Positions 1 through 6,797 of a DNA stretch of 10,501 nt are shown here, piece after piece. The notes under the pieces were generated by a model that was not told where the DNA came from, searched no databases, and worked only from the letters and a program-made list of their open reading frames with translations. Both the position numbers and the translations under genes were made by a program. Position 1 is the stretch's first letter; every line of letters starts with the position of its first letter. The stretch covers positions 1 through 10,501 of the forward strand of contig JADFXZ010000073.1 of assembly GCA_015233265.1 (NCBI GenBank). The letters run 5' to 3'. This DNA comes from Nitrospirota bacterium (GTDB lineage: Bacteria > Nitrospirota > Thermodesulfovibrionia > Thermodesulfovibrionales > Magnetobacteriaceae).

Positions 1-1
1 T

Positions 2-697
2 GCGGCCTACTATACGCTTAGTCCCTCTACGCTTGAGCTGCTTCGGGGCCATACGGTAGATATTTTCACAGTTGATGCTGGCCTTGCTTTTTACTATGGC
101 ATTCGCTGGCACCCTCGCCCCATCTTCCAGTCATACTCGGCGTATACAAATTATCTCGATTCGTTAAATCAGAGGTTTTTAAAGAGACCCGATGCACCTG
201 AGTTTCTGCTTTATGCCCCAGTGGAGTTCGATCAAAAGAGCGCCGTGTTTTTTGAGCCTGCCACGTACAGAGAGATGCTTACGGGTTATCGTGCCGTTGC
301 AAAGGACGGCGAGTTCTGGGTCTTAAAGAAAAAGGAGGCTGTTACCGATGCCTTGCAGCAGGACGCTGACGCAGTTACAGCGCCGCTTGGTGCGAGGATA
401 CCCTTTTCAATAGATGACAGGTATTTTGTGTTTGCACGGGTATATGTAAAATATAACATCATGGGGCGAGCTATCAGGGTATTGTATAGGGCGCCAAATA
501 TTTACATTCAATTTTACCGCGGAGGGGTTCCGAACAAAAGGTACAAGTTTTGTTTTAACGCGGTCAATGGAATATATCTCAATCCCTTTGCCGATAACGC
601 AGCACCGTGGGCTGCCAATGAGTTTGCCATTATAACGCCATATCCAGCCTTTTTCGACAAGGCAATAAGCGTGGAGTTCTTCAGGATATTAAAATGA
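2..697 (+). CDS. C-terminal part of a large, probably membrane-anchored protein (5' truncated by window edge)
   Basis: The reading frame is open from position 2 to the TGA at 697, giving 231 residues. It has no ATG start and runs off the left edge. The only internal start candidate, a GTG at 221, lies inside a continuous conserved-looking stretch, so I treat the whole as a 3' fragment. The early part has the pattern R-W-H-P-R-P-I-F-Q-S-Y-S-A-Y-T, followed by N-x-R-F and A-P-E-F-L-L-Y. From memory, this resembles the extracytoplasmic tail of large, uncharacterised polytopic proteins annotated as glycosyltransferase-like or hypothetical membrane proteins. No transmembrane helix is visible in the part present. 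The last ~110 residues are rich in aromatic residues and beta-prone, consistent with a soluble domain. The next gene starts 25 nt downstream, so co-transcription is likely. Family assignment is tentative. Confidence 0.75.
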   Translation, partial: AAYYTLSPSTLELLRGHTVDIFTVDAGLAFYYGIRWHPRPIFQSYSAYTNYLDSLNQRFLKRPDAPEFLLYAPVEFDQKSAVFFEPATYREMLTGYRAVAKDGEFWVLKKKEAVTDALQQDADAVTAPLGARIPFSIDDRYFVFARVYVKYNIMGRAIRVLYRAPNIYIQFYRGGVPNKRYKFCFNAVNGIYLNPFADNAAPWAANEFAIITPYPAFFDKAISVEFFRILK

Positions 698-710
698 CGA
701 GTCATATATT

Positions 711-716
711 AGGAGG
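711..716 (+). promoter_or_regulatory. Ribosome binding site of the SNF2/SWIM gene
   Basis: A perfect AGGAGG lies 5 nt before the ATG at 722. It fixes the start of the helicase gene. The 24-nt gap to the preceding stop leaves little room for a separate promoter. Confidence 0.85.
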
Positions 717-721
717 TTAAA

Positions 722-3409
722 ATGCTGTCTTTAACAAGGGATTATATAAGAGAAAACATTTCCGACTCTCCCATCACGTTTGAACGGGGACTGGGCTTAT
801 TCAAGCTGGGCGGCTATAAACTCAAGGAAGAGGACTATGCCGCAGGGAAATTCAATTATACGGTAGATGGAAACTACGGAGACTACGACGTAAGCGTGGC
901 CTTTGACAATGGCGGCGTACGGTACTCGTGCAACTGTCCTTACCACAGTGACGGCTGCAAACACACGGTTGCAGTGTGCCTCGATATAATCGACAAAATG
1001 GCACGCCATAACGCCAAAGAGGGTGAAGGCACCGCACTTGACCAGACCTCTAAATATCTGTCCTACGACGAAATCAGACAATTGGCCCTGATAAGCCGCG
1101 GCAAGAGTGCGCAGACCGAGAGCTTCAGGCTTATCGATGGAGAGACATACAAGGGCGAGCACGTGGTTGTCAACTCAAAGGGTAAACAGTACATCGTCAC
1201 GCTGCACGACCCTGTGGCAGGAACAGGCCACTGCAGCTGCCCGGACTTCAACACAAACCGTCTGGGTACTTGTAAGCACCTGATTTATACTCACACGACC
1301 CTCAAGACTAAGGCGGCGTTTGAATCCACGGCGGCCAAAGAGAAGTTTCCCTTTGTGCACCTTTACTGGGATGCGCGGCAAGGCAGGCCGCGCTATTTCT
1401 TTGACAGGCAGCTGCCGGAGGAGTTCATTGCCTGCTTTACCCCCTATTTCGACGGCAACGGCCTGTATATTAAGGAAGAAATCATAGCGCTGTACGCGCT
1501 ATTAGGACAACTAAAAGGCATGAGGTCGCTGCGAATTGATGACTATCTGTTGCAGAGACTGGACGCCGCAATGAACCAACTTGAGATGGATGCCCTCAGA
1601 GACAGCTATACAGCAGACTACTCTGCGGTTAAAGTGCCGCTGTATCCTTATCAGAAGATTGGTGTGGATTTTGGGCTATTTAAAAAATCCGTAATCATAG
1701 CCGATGAGATGGGCCTTGGTAAGACCCTTCAGGCCATCACGTTGTCATGTCTGAAGAAGCCACTCTTTAACTTTGCTAAGGTGCTGGTGGTGACCCCAGC
1801 GTCGCTCAAAGAACAGTGGAAGAGGGAGATTGAGCGATTCACGAAGGAAAGAGCGGTTGTCATCACCGGTAACAAAAAGACCCGCCAGGAGCTTTATCAA
1901 CTCAACACAGATTATTTCAAGATTACCAATTACGAGGCGGTTCTGCGCGATATTCTCGCCATTAACCGTTATAAGCCGGACATCGTTATCCTTGACGAGG
2001 CGCAGCGCATTAAGAATTTTGAAACCAAGACACATGAGGCGATAAAGTCAATTTCGCATAAACAATCCATAGTGCTTACCGGCACACCATTAGAGAACAA
2101 GCTCGAAGACCTGTATTCTATAGTGCAGTTTGCCGACCCTGCCATGTTGACCCCGCTGTGGATATTTGCGGCGGAGCACTTTATGCTCTCAGCAGACAGC
2201 AAGAAAAACACAGGATACAAGGGCCTCGATATCCTGCATAATAAGCTCAAGCCGCTGGTCATCAGGAGAAAAAAAGAGGAAGTGATAGATGACCTGCCGC
2301 AACAGGTGTCAAATAATTATTATATTGACCTCAGTGCTGAGCAAAGGGATATTCACCAGGGGTATCTGCAGTCTCTGCTGCCGCTTTTAAACAAAAAATT
2401 CCAGACGCCGATGGACATTCGGCGCATACAGGAAATCCTCCTATCTATGCGCATGGTGTGTGATTCGACATATCTGATAGATAGGAAGACTAACATATCG
2501 CCAAAACTGGCGGAGATGGAGAGGATATTGACAGAGGTAGTGCTTGAAAATAAGCGAAAGGCTGTCATCTTCAGCGAATGGACAACGATGACCTATCTTA
2601 TAGGGAAGATGCTGTCAGATATGGGGATACCATTTGTGGAGTTTACCGGCAAGGTGCCGACGGACAAGCGGAGATTCCTGATAGATGAGTTCAATGACAA
2701 CCCCAACTGTAAGGTGTTTCTCTCCACAGACGCTGGAAGCGTTGGCCTGAACCTACAGAGTGCCGACTGCGTAATGAACTTTGAGCTGCCGTGGAATCCA
2801 TCGAGGTTGAACCAGCGCATAGGCAGGGTTATGAGAATCGGGCAAAAAAGTAAGTGCGTTAATGTCATAAACCTCATAAGCAAGCACTCGATAGAGGAGA
2901 AAGTACTTGCGGGAATATCGCTCAAACAGGAGGTCTTTGACGGGGTTTTTGACGGCTCAACGGCACAGGTAGAGTTTTCGAGAGAGAAAAAGACCGAATT
3001 TATAAACAAGATAAGGGAGATGATGGGGGAGCCGCCGGCAGTTCCGGACAAAGAACAAGCCGCATCTGAGGACATCCCTGAGGCAACTCCACACTTTCTC
3101 AACCCAAAGGCGCTGGGCGAGTTAGACATCTGCGCCGAGGATGATGTAGAAGCGGCTTCACAGGCCGATGGCGATGTAACACACACACAAGATGAACCCC
3201 AGGCCACCGGCACTGACAACAGCGGCAGGCCCTTGTCAAGTGCGGATATGCCTGAGAAAATGGAGGAGGTCTTAGAAAACGGGCTGAGATTTCTCAGCGG
3301 CCTTATGGAAATCTCAACAGGCCGGTCTCTAATCCCCGACGACAAGGCCATAACAATCGACAGAGCAACCGGCGAGGTGACAATGAAGTTTAAGCTGCCG
3401 GTTTTTTAA
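722..3409 (+). CDS. SNF2-family DNA-dependent ATPase/helicase with two SWIM zinc-binding motifs
   Basis: This is an 895-residue superfamily 2 ATPase of the Snf2/Rad54 type, expected to translocate on double-stranded DNA and remodel protein-DNA complexes in the cytoplasm. Two SWIM motifs (CxC...CxH) lie near the N-terminus: C70/C72/C79/H81 and C171/C173/C184/H186. They probably bind zinc and contact DNA or a protein partner. The ATPase core runs from about 305 to 740. It contains Walker A DEMGLGKT at 328-335, Walker B DEAQ at 425-428, LTGTP at 452-456, motif V GSVGLNLQSAD at 672-682 and arginine-finger motif VI QRIGRVMRIGQ at 698-708, all intact. An acidic, low-complexity linker (about 770-845) and a short C-terminal segment follow, with no domain I recognise. 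Bacterial SWIM-SNF2 proteins are usually larger or have one SWIM motif; the cellular role is not known from sequence. It probably shares a transcript with the gene ending at 697. Confidence 0.95.
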   Translation: MLSLTRDYIRENISDSPITFERGLGLFKLGGYKLKEEDYAAGKFNYTVDGNYGDYDVSVAFDNGGVRYSCNCPYHSDGCKHTVAVCLDIIDKMARHNAKEGEGTALDQTSKYLSYDEIRQLALISRGKSAQTESFRLIDGETYKGEHVVVNSKGKQYIVTLHDPVAGTGHCSCPDFNTNRLGTCKHLIYTHTTLKTKAAFESTAAKEKFPFVHLYWDARQGRPRYFFDRQLPEEFIACFTPYFDGNGLYIKEEIIALYALLGQLKGMRSLRIDDYLLQRLDAAMNQLEMDALRDSYTADYSAVKVPLYPYQKIGVDFGLFKKSVIIADEMGLGKTLQAITLSCLKKPLFNFAKVLVVTPASLKEQWKREIERFTKERAVVITGNKKTRQELYQLNTDYFKITNYEAVLRDILAINRYKPDIVILDEAQRIKNFETKTHEAIKSISHKQSIVLTGTPLENKLEDLYSIVQFADPAMLTPLWIFAAEHFMLSADSKKNTGYKGLDILHNKLKPLVIRRKKEEVIDDLPQQVSNNYYIDLSAEQRDIHQGYLQSLLPLLNKKFQTPMDIRRIQEILLSMRMVCDSTYLIDRKTNISPKLAEMERILTEVVLENKRKAVIFSEWTTMTYLIGKMLSDMGIPFVEFTGKVPTDKRRFLIDEFNDNPNCKVFLSTDAGSVGLNLQSADCVMNFELPWNPSRLNQRIGRVMRIGQKSKCVNVINLISKHSIEEKVLAGISLKQEVFDGVFDGSTAQVEFSREKKTEFINKIREMMGEPPAVPDKEQAASEDIPEATPHFLNPKALGELDICAEDDVEAASQADGDVTHTQDEPQATGTDNSGRPLSSADMPEKMEEVLENGLRFLSGLMEISTGRSLIPDDKAITIDRATGEVTMKFKLPVF

Positions 3410-3410
3410 C

Positions 3411-3437
3411 AGGCAATTTCTGCTATTGCTGCCTTTT
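3411..3437 (+). terminator. Possible weak terminator after the helicase gene
   Basis: The segment AGGCAAT...ATTGCTGCCT can fold into a 7-bp stem with a 3-nt bulge, followed directly by TTTT. It begins 2 nt after the helicase stop codon. The stem is imperfect and the T-run short, so this is a guess from position and shape. Confidence 0.25.
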
Positions 3438-3623
3438 ATGGCAAAGATGCCGCGGCTGAGGGCAATCACATTTGAAAATTCAATAGTGATTTCGTCCTCT
3501 GGATTCCTCATATGACAGACTAAAGAATATGCAATCTTTGACTTCATTTCGGTATTAGAAAAAAGTCATACGTCAAAATGCCAATACAGATAGAAATATA
3601 ACTATTGTGTGCTACATATTTTG

Positions 3624-3645
3624 AATTATTTTATAAAAAATAATT
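3624..3645. repeat. Perfect AT-only inverted repeat (9-bp arms)
   Basis: AATTATTTT (3624-3632) and AAAATAATT (3637-3645) are exact reverse complements around a 4-nt loop. The repeat lies between converging transcription units and could slow polymerase from either side. With no G or C the stem is weak, so a true terminator role is uncertain; it may only reflect AT richness. Confidence 0.4.
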
Positions 3646-3653
3646 GTGACACA

Positions 3654-3676
3654 GTCTGTTGTCCGGAATGACAGAC
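3654..3676. repeat. Inverted repeat GTCTGT...ACAGAC
   Basis: Six-bp perfect arms (3654-3659 and 3671-3676) flank an 11-nt loop containing TCCGGAATGAC; seven A residues follow on the plus strand. The loop text recalls small dispersed CCGGAATGACA-type repeats seen in several bacterial genomes. I cannot test whether it is repeated elsewhere here. Confidence 0.3.
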
Positions 3677-3732
3677 AAAAAAACACATAGTGCGTTTGCT
3701 CTGTAATATTGAGACTTCCTGCAGAGTAATAA

Positions 3733-4350
3733 CTACTTTTTCGATTCATTTGCGGCAATTGCGGAAGCTGTCGCGGTGCGAATCTCCAACAGCATGTCGT
3801 TAAGTGCGGCGCTCATGCCTGCGGCCAGGGCTGTGTAATCGTCAGAGCTATTGAGCTTAATCTTCTTCGAGTATGTGTTGTGATAGATGTTTTCCCCCTC
3901 TGGGGATAAGAGATCAACATCGAGTGACAGCAGACCATATGAGGAGGTGCCTTCGTTAAATTGCTCAAACCGCGTCAAATTGTTCTTAAGTGAATAAACA
4001 TTTGGCTTTACAATGCCTGCGATACGAATGTCCTTGAAATATCCAATCGAATACAGCGCCTTCTTCAGCTCCTCCGCAAGCATAGTCGACGGCGGAGACT
4101 GCCACTTCGAGAACTTCAGAATCGTCAGCATATAGGGGGAAGATCTCAGGGCCATAAACGCCTGAGATAGATAACGTGGGCAATCAACAACTATTACTAT
4201 GGGGATATCCGGCCTAGCTTCCCCCTGCGCGGTCATATCGTAGTGAATGTCCAAGCTGTATATCTTCGTCTCCGGCAGCGACGCGCACGAAATAACGGCC
4301 AACGTGACGAGGGCAACAATGGATACCATGGCTTTGTTATTCATTGTCAT
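3733..4350 (-). CDS. ABC-type transport auxiliary lipoprotein (PqiC/YmbA-like)
   Basis: This is a 205-residue lipoprotein, probably the periplasmic or outer-membrane-facing partner of the MCE protein encoded just upstream. A short basic N-terminus is followed by a hydrophobic stretch and a lipobox ending V-I-S-C, with lipidated Cys22. The mature part then has Y-S-L-D-I, a hydrophobic strand (PIVIVVDCP), and a K-W...P-S-x-M-L-x-E-E-L-K-K-A-L segment followed by a G-Y-F-K-D motif. This order is typical of the ABC_trans_aux family, and the length is also usual. The start overlaps the MCE gene by 14 nt, so translation is likely coupled. Two starts are possible: ATG at 4350 lies only 3 nt from the AAGGAGG site, while ATG at 4344 lies 9 nt from it and would shorten the protein by two residues. 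The second may be the true start. Known family members help lipid transfer between membranes; the substrate here is unknown. Confidence 0.85.
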   Translation of the reverse strand: MTMNNKAMVSIVALVTLAVISCASLPETKIYSLDIHYDMTAQGEARPDIPIVIVVDCPRYLSQAFMALRSSPYMLTILKFSKWQSPPSTMLAEELKKALYSIGYFKDIRIAGIVKPNVYSLKNNLTRFEQFNEGTSSYGLLSLDVDLLSPEGENIYHNTYSKKIKLNSSDDYTALAAGMSAALNDMLLEIRTATASAIAANESKK

Positions 4351-5248
4351 TATCCTCCTTATATATGAGACTCCATGGCTTGTTTTTTATTTCCTGCAGA
4401 ACGCCCTGAAGGTCTTCCAGCGTAGTGTTTATATTCTTCATAAGTTCGCTCATGTTCTGCGATTGGTCATCGACGGCGTTGCTCACAGAGTTTGATGTCT
4501 TTGTCAGCGAGGCGGATGTCTTTTCAAACGACTTGACCATAACCCCAATGCCGCGAACTTCCTGTGTTATTGTCTTTAACAGCACTGAGATTTGCCCCTT
4601 GTTGTCTTTTAATATCTCGTTTAATTCTTTCAGGACGCCATCCATCTCAGAAAAAGTCTTTGTCAGTGAATGGGAGATGTTCTTGATTTCGGCCTGAGCG
4701 GTGACGGCGGCCTTGTTTGAGTTGGCTAGCAGGTCTTCTATTTGTTTCTGATTTTTCACGCTGAATACCTTATCGACATCAGACAGGAGCTTCTCAAGGG
4801 TTTCGGTTGCCTTAGCCAGCTTTATAAGTAGATCGTTAAACTGTACGGCCTCGTCGGAGGGTATCGTCGCTCCCGGCGCTATTTTTGCGTTTGCGATATT
4901 GCCAAGCGAAAGCCCCAGATATATTTCCCCAACGAAGCCAATCTGTGAAATGATTGCCCTCGTGCCCTCGAAGAATTTTGTGCCTTTCTTAATCCCCATC
5001 ACTATGGTCAGGGGTTCACTGGCATTGTCGGGGATTATGATATTGGTTACTTTGCCAACTCTCATGCCACCCAGGCGTACCGGTGATCCAACGTCAATGC
5101 CGGCAATGTCCTTGAGCCTGACGTAATAGATGTCGGCCTTGCTGCTGAACTGTCCGCCGCCAACCAGAATCACAAAAACGCTGATAATCAGAAGCGTAGT
5201 AAAAATTACCACGCCTGCCTTTATCTCTTCTTTAATATAGGATGCCAT
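4337..5248 (-). CDS. MCE/MlaD-family lipid-transport substrate-binding protein
   Basis: This is a 303-residue inner-membrane-anchored protein. One N-terminal transmembrane helix lies at about 12-31, followed by an MCE domain at about 37-115 with the diagnostic V-G-S-P-V-R-L-G-G-M-R-V-G-K-V at 53-67. A long, probably coiled-coil helical tail covers about 135-290, rich in Leu, Lys, Asn and Ser. MCE proteins such as MlaD form hexameric rings that bind lipids in the periplasm and work with an MlaE-type permease and MlaF-type ATPase. Neither partner is encoded beside this gene: upstream lies a non-coding region and then a gene on the opposite strand. The auxiliary lipoprotein gene follows directly and overlaps the end. 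The ribosome site before the ATG at 5248 is weak (GGTAAG). The name mlaD is not assigned because orthology cannot be shown. Confidence 0.9.
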   Translation of the reverse strand: MASYIKEEIKAGVVIFTTLLIISVFVILVGGGQFSSKADIYYVRLKDIAGIDVGSPVRLGGMRVGKVTNIIIPDNASEPLTIVMGIKKGTKFFEGTRAIISQIGFVGEIYLGLSLGNIANAKIAPGATIPSDEAVQFNDLLIKLAKATETLEKLLSDVDKVFSVKNQKQIEDLLANSNKAAVTAQAEIKNISHSLTKTFSEMDGVLKELNEILKDNKGQISVLLKTITQEVRGIGVMVKSFEKTSASLTKTSNSVSNAVDDQSQNMSELMKNINTTLEDLQGVLQEIKNKPWSLIYKEDNDNE

Positions 5249-5274
5249 AACTTACCAGATTTCCAACCAGAGAT

Positions 5275-5305
5275 ATTCTAACATAATGCTGGTTTATTTT
5301 AACAA
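5275..5305 (-). promoter_or_regulatory. Possible sigma-70-type promoter of the MCE-lipoprotein operon
   Basis: On the minus strand, TTGTTA (5305-5300) and TAGAAT (5280-5275) match 4 and 5 of 6 consensus bases. The spacer is 19 nt, which is long. Transcription would begin near 5268, about 20 nt before the start codon. Confidence 0.3.
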
Positions 5306-5494
5306 TACGCGGCATGGCAAAAGCATTTGAAAAATAAATCAGAAATTGCCTATGCATGCAGTATGACTTGTTTCTTGCCGTTATGCAGGCTTCTCCGAAG
5401 TCGTGCGCCTGTGAGTGTGCATAGTCAGAGGGGTGAAAGGCCCATGTCTATTTGACAATCCGCATGAATGTTGGGCCATACGCTAAGTGGATAT

Positions 5495-5507
5495 AGACGC
5501 GGCGTCT
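5495..5507. repeat. Short palindrome AGACG-CGG-CGTCT
   Basis: Five-bp perfect arms surround a 3-nt centre, just upstream of the direct repeat at 5521. It could be a small protein-binding site or part of a folded RNA; nothing in the sequence decides this. Confidence 0.3.
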
Positions 5508-5520
5508 TATTGAGATGGTA

Positions 5521-5553
5521 GTGAGTTCCATACAATGGGTGTGAATTCCATAT
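5521..5553 (+). promoter_or_regulatory. Tandem direct repeat, possible activator-binding sites
   Basis: GTGAGTTCCATAC (5521-5533) and GTGAATTCCATAT (5541-5553) agree at 11 of 13 positions with a period of exactly 20 nt, about two helical turns. They lie 72-84 nt upstream of the -24 element of the sigma-54-like promoter. This is the usual region for upstream activator sites of NtrC-type enhancer-binding proteins, although typical sites are palindromic and these are direct. The role is inferred from spacing only. Confidence 0.45.
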
Positions 5554-5573
5554 ATTTACGGCATCGTAAAACG

Positions 5574-5586
5574 TAACATATTGATA
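5574..5586 (-). promoter_or_regulatory. Match to the IHF binding consensus
   Basis: On the minus strand the sequence reads TATCAATATGTTA, an exact fit to WATCAANNNNTTR. It lies between the direct repeats and the -24/-12 promoter, where IHF commonly bends DNA at sigma-54 promoters. The consensus is short and the region AT-rich, so a chance match is possible. Confidence 0.4.
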
Positions 5587-5602
5587 TAACATGATAATAT
5601 TC

Positions 5603-5618
5603 TGGCATGGGATTTGCC
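5603..5618 (+). promoter_or_regulatory. Sigma-54-type (-24/-12) promoter
   Basis: TGGCATGGGATTTGCC fits TGGCACGNNNNTTGCW with two mismatches. The essential GG (5604-5605) and GC (5616-5617) are separated by exactly 10 nt. Transcription would start near 5629, giving a leader of about 36 nt that includes the strong AGGAGG at 5651-5656. The upstream repeat and IHF match support this reading. Confidence 0.65.
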
Positions 5619-5650
5619 TTAAATATAGTGTCGCATAAATAGAATAACTC

Positions 5651-5656
5651 AGGAGG
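5651..5656 (+). promoter_or_regulatory. Ribosome binding site of the unknown gene
   Basis: A perfect AGGAGG lies 8 nt before the ATG at 5665 and fixes the start. An ATG overlapping the end of this site (5656-5660 region) is in another frame and too close to be used. Confidence 0.8.
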
Positions 5657-5664
5657 ATGAAGAA

Positions 5665-6366
5665 ATGGCAGAAAACGATATGGATAACCAGGATGTAGAA
5701 TATAGTTCATTAAAGCTTGACTTAGCAGGCGATTGGCTAGTATCTGATTTTGAGTTGTTATTAAATGTCATAAAAAATACGTATCAAACTTTTTATGCGA
5801 TAAATGACATAGAACTATCATATAAGAAATCCAGAGATAGTATGATTGATGATATGGAAAGGTTTCGTCATATTTCTCCATTTTGGGATGATCTCTACTA
5901 TAGGCTTATCAGGGACTTCCGTGGCACAGGAGTTTTACCTCCATTTATGCCATGGTCTTTTCAAAGACCGGCTGTAGATTATCGTGGAATAGGCGATACA
6001 ATACAAAAAGGGAATTGGTATATCAAAAGACAAGATCATATCAGAATTAGGAAGATAGCAATGTCTTCGCCTGGTATAATAGAAGTCATAGCAAGTAATT
6101 TTAGTTTAAAAGAGGTAAGGGAATTCTATAAGGATATAAGTTTTCGTAATGAGCAAGAGAAAGAGCTTGGTAAAGAAAGTATTAAGAAGGCTAAATTAGA
6201 TAATGAAATTAGTGAGTTAAATATTATTGAAAAGAAAATACATATTTTAGAGCGGCTGAATATGGCACCAGATGAAATTAGAAAAATAGTGTTTTCATTA
6301 GATAATAATGGAAAACAAATCGAAGAATTTTATGAAAAAGGCATGTTATATCATAGAAAAGCATAA
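5665..6366 (+). CDS. Unknown protein with an S-S-P-G segment and C-terminal coiled coil
   Basis: I do not recognise this 233-residue protein. It has no signal peptide or membrane helix and is probably cytoplasmic. An acidic N-terminus (1-25) precedes a region rich in aromatic residues at about 25-110. Next comes I-R-I-R-K-I-A-M-S-S-P-G-I-I-E-V at about 126-141, probably a beta hairpin, then charged helices likely to form a coiled coil at about 150-215. The arrangement 'strand, S-P-G, strand, helix, coiled coil' recalls an uncharacterised type of small bacterial protein often found in accessory regions; that link is from memory and weak. The gene is clearly AT-richer than its neighbours: 11 G+C in the 60 nt at 6181-6240, against 31 in the helicase line at 2641-2700. 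This suggests transfer. It has its own sigma-54-like promoter and strong ribosome site, so it is probably real and conditionally expressed. It converges on the gene ending at 6394. Confidence 0.85.
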   Translation: MAENDMDNQDVEYSSLKLDLAGDWLVSDFELLLNVIKNTYQTFYAINDIELSYKKSRDSMIDDMERFRHISPFWDDLYYRLIRDFRGTGVLPPFMPWSFQRPAVDYRGIGDTIQKGNWYIKRQDHIRIRKIAMSSPGIIEVIASNFSLKEVREFYKDISFRNEQEKELGKESIKKAKLDNEISELNIIEKKIHILERLNMAPDEIRKIVFSLDNNGKQIEEFYEKGMLYHRKA

Positions 6367-6393
6367 GGTGACAGTGGTTTAGTTATTAGCCAG

Positions 6394-6771
6394 TTAGTGT
6401 TCTCTCAGCGAACGCGCCACAAGCCCTATGCCGCCGACAAGCATTGAGAGCATGAGCATTGTGTTAAACAGGCTTGTCGGGCGAAAGTATATATCGAGGC
6501 GGCTGATGATGCCTACTATGATTACTAGGCCCCCGCCAACAGTAAGTATCCAGCCCGCAATCGAGCGGCCATTGAAAAATAATATCCCTATCCCAAATAG
6601 CAGCGGTATCAGCGTCATCCCAAAGGCCGAGTGCCCCCAAATATACCAGCTGCCAGAGCTTACCATCACGTGGTTCAACAACAAATAGCCGCCTGCTATA
6701 ACCATCACAAGTCCGATTAAGAAATGGCCTATGCCGCCCGATGTGCCGCCTGCTCCGTTGATTTTGGCCAT
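6394..6771 (-). CDS. Small four-helix membrane protein, conserved uncharacterised type
   Basis: This is a 125-residue integral membrane protein with four predicted helices at about 14-34, 48-66, 71-90 and 101-121, all rich in Gly, Leu and Ile. Conserved-looking landmarks are G-G-Y-L-L-L-N near helix 1, L-I-P-L-L-F-G-I-G in helix 2 and I-Y-F-R-P-T-S-L-F-N before helix 4. I have an impression of a widespread uncharacterised family with this layout but know no function. The start is set at the ATG at 6771 because AGGAGG lies 6 nt before it. A longer frame from 6882 would overlap the upstream gene and add a non-conserved basic tail. It is the second gene of a unit with the gene ending at 6798, 26 nt upstream. 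No catalytic residues are visible; channel, scaffold or holin-like roles cannot be told apart. Confidence 0.85.
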   Translation of the reverse strand: MAKINGAGGTSGGIGHFLIGLVMVIAGGYLLLNHVMVSSGSWYIWGHSAFGMTLIPLLFGIGILFFNGRSIAGWILTVGGGLVIIVGIISRLDIYFRPTSLFNTMLMLSMLVGGIGLVARSLREH

Positions 6772-6797
6772 CTGAAGCCTCCTGTCCGTTGTCTTTA

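Larger units (their letters stand above)
3410..3732. other. Intergenic region between converging genes
   Basis: This stretch of 323 nt separates the 3' ends of the helicase gene and the lipoprotein gene. It becomes markedly AT-rich after about 3545. It contains an imperfect hairpin just after the helicase stop (3411-3437), an AT-only hairpin (3624-3645) and a 6-bp inverted repeat (3654-3676). A small minus-strand reading frame at its left end has no clear ribosome site and was not accepted. No RNA gene was recognised. Confidence 0.7.
5249..5664. other. Divergent regulatory region between the MCE operon and the unknown gene
   Basis: These 416 nt carry no credible gene. The left end holds a possible promoter for the MCE operon. 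The right end holds a 20-nt-spaced direct repeat, an IHF-consensus match and a sigma-54-like promoter for the gene at 5665. The middle (about 5340-5510) contains a GGCCCA/TGGGCC inverted repeat (5439-5444 and 5472-5477) and a 13-nt palindrome at 5495-5507. It also has a segment that vaguely recalls the 5' end of a group II intron. Confidence 0.7.

Noticed and set aside
2593..3351. 252-codon minus-strand frame inside the helicase gene
   Set aside because: It lies entirely opposite the conserved helicase C-terminal domain and is Ser/Pro/Leu-rich, as expected of an antisense shadow.
3329..3547. Minus-strand frame of 72 codons at the end of the helicase gene
   Set aside because: It overlaps 81 nt of the helicase coding region, lacks a clear ribosome site, and its right end lies in intergenic DNA. 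The non-overlapping part (3410-3547) looks slightly protein-like but cannot be supported.
5507..5710. Minus-strand 67-codon frame across the sigma-54-like promoter
   Set aside because: It covers the regulatory region and the start of a well-supported gene on the other strand, and has no ribosome site.
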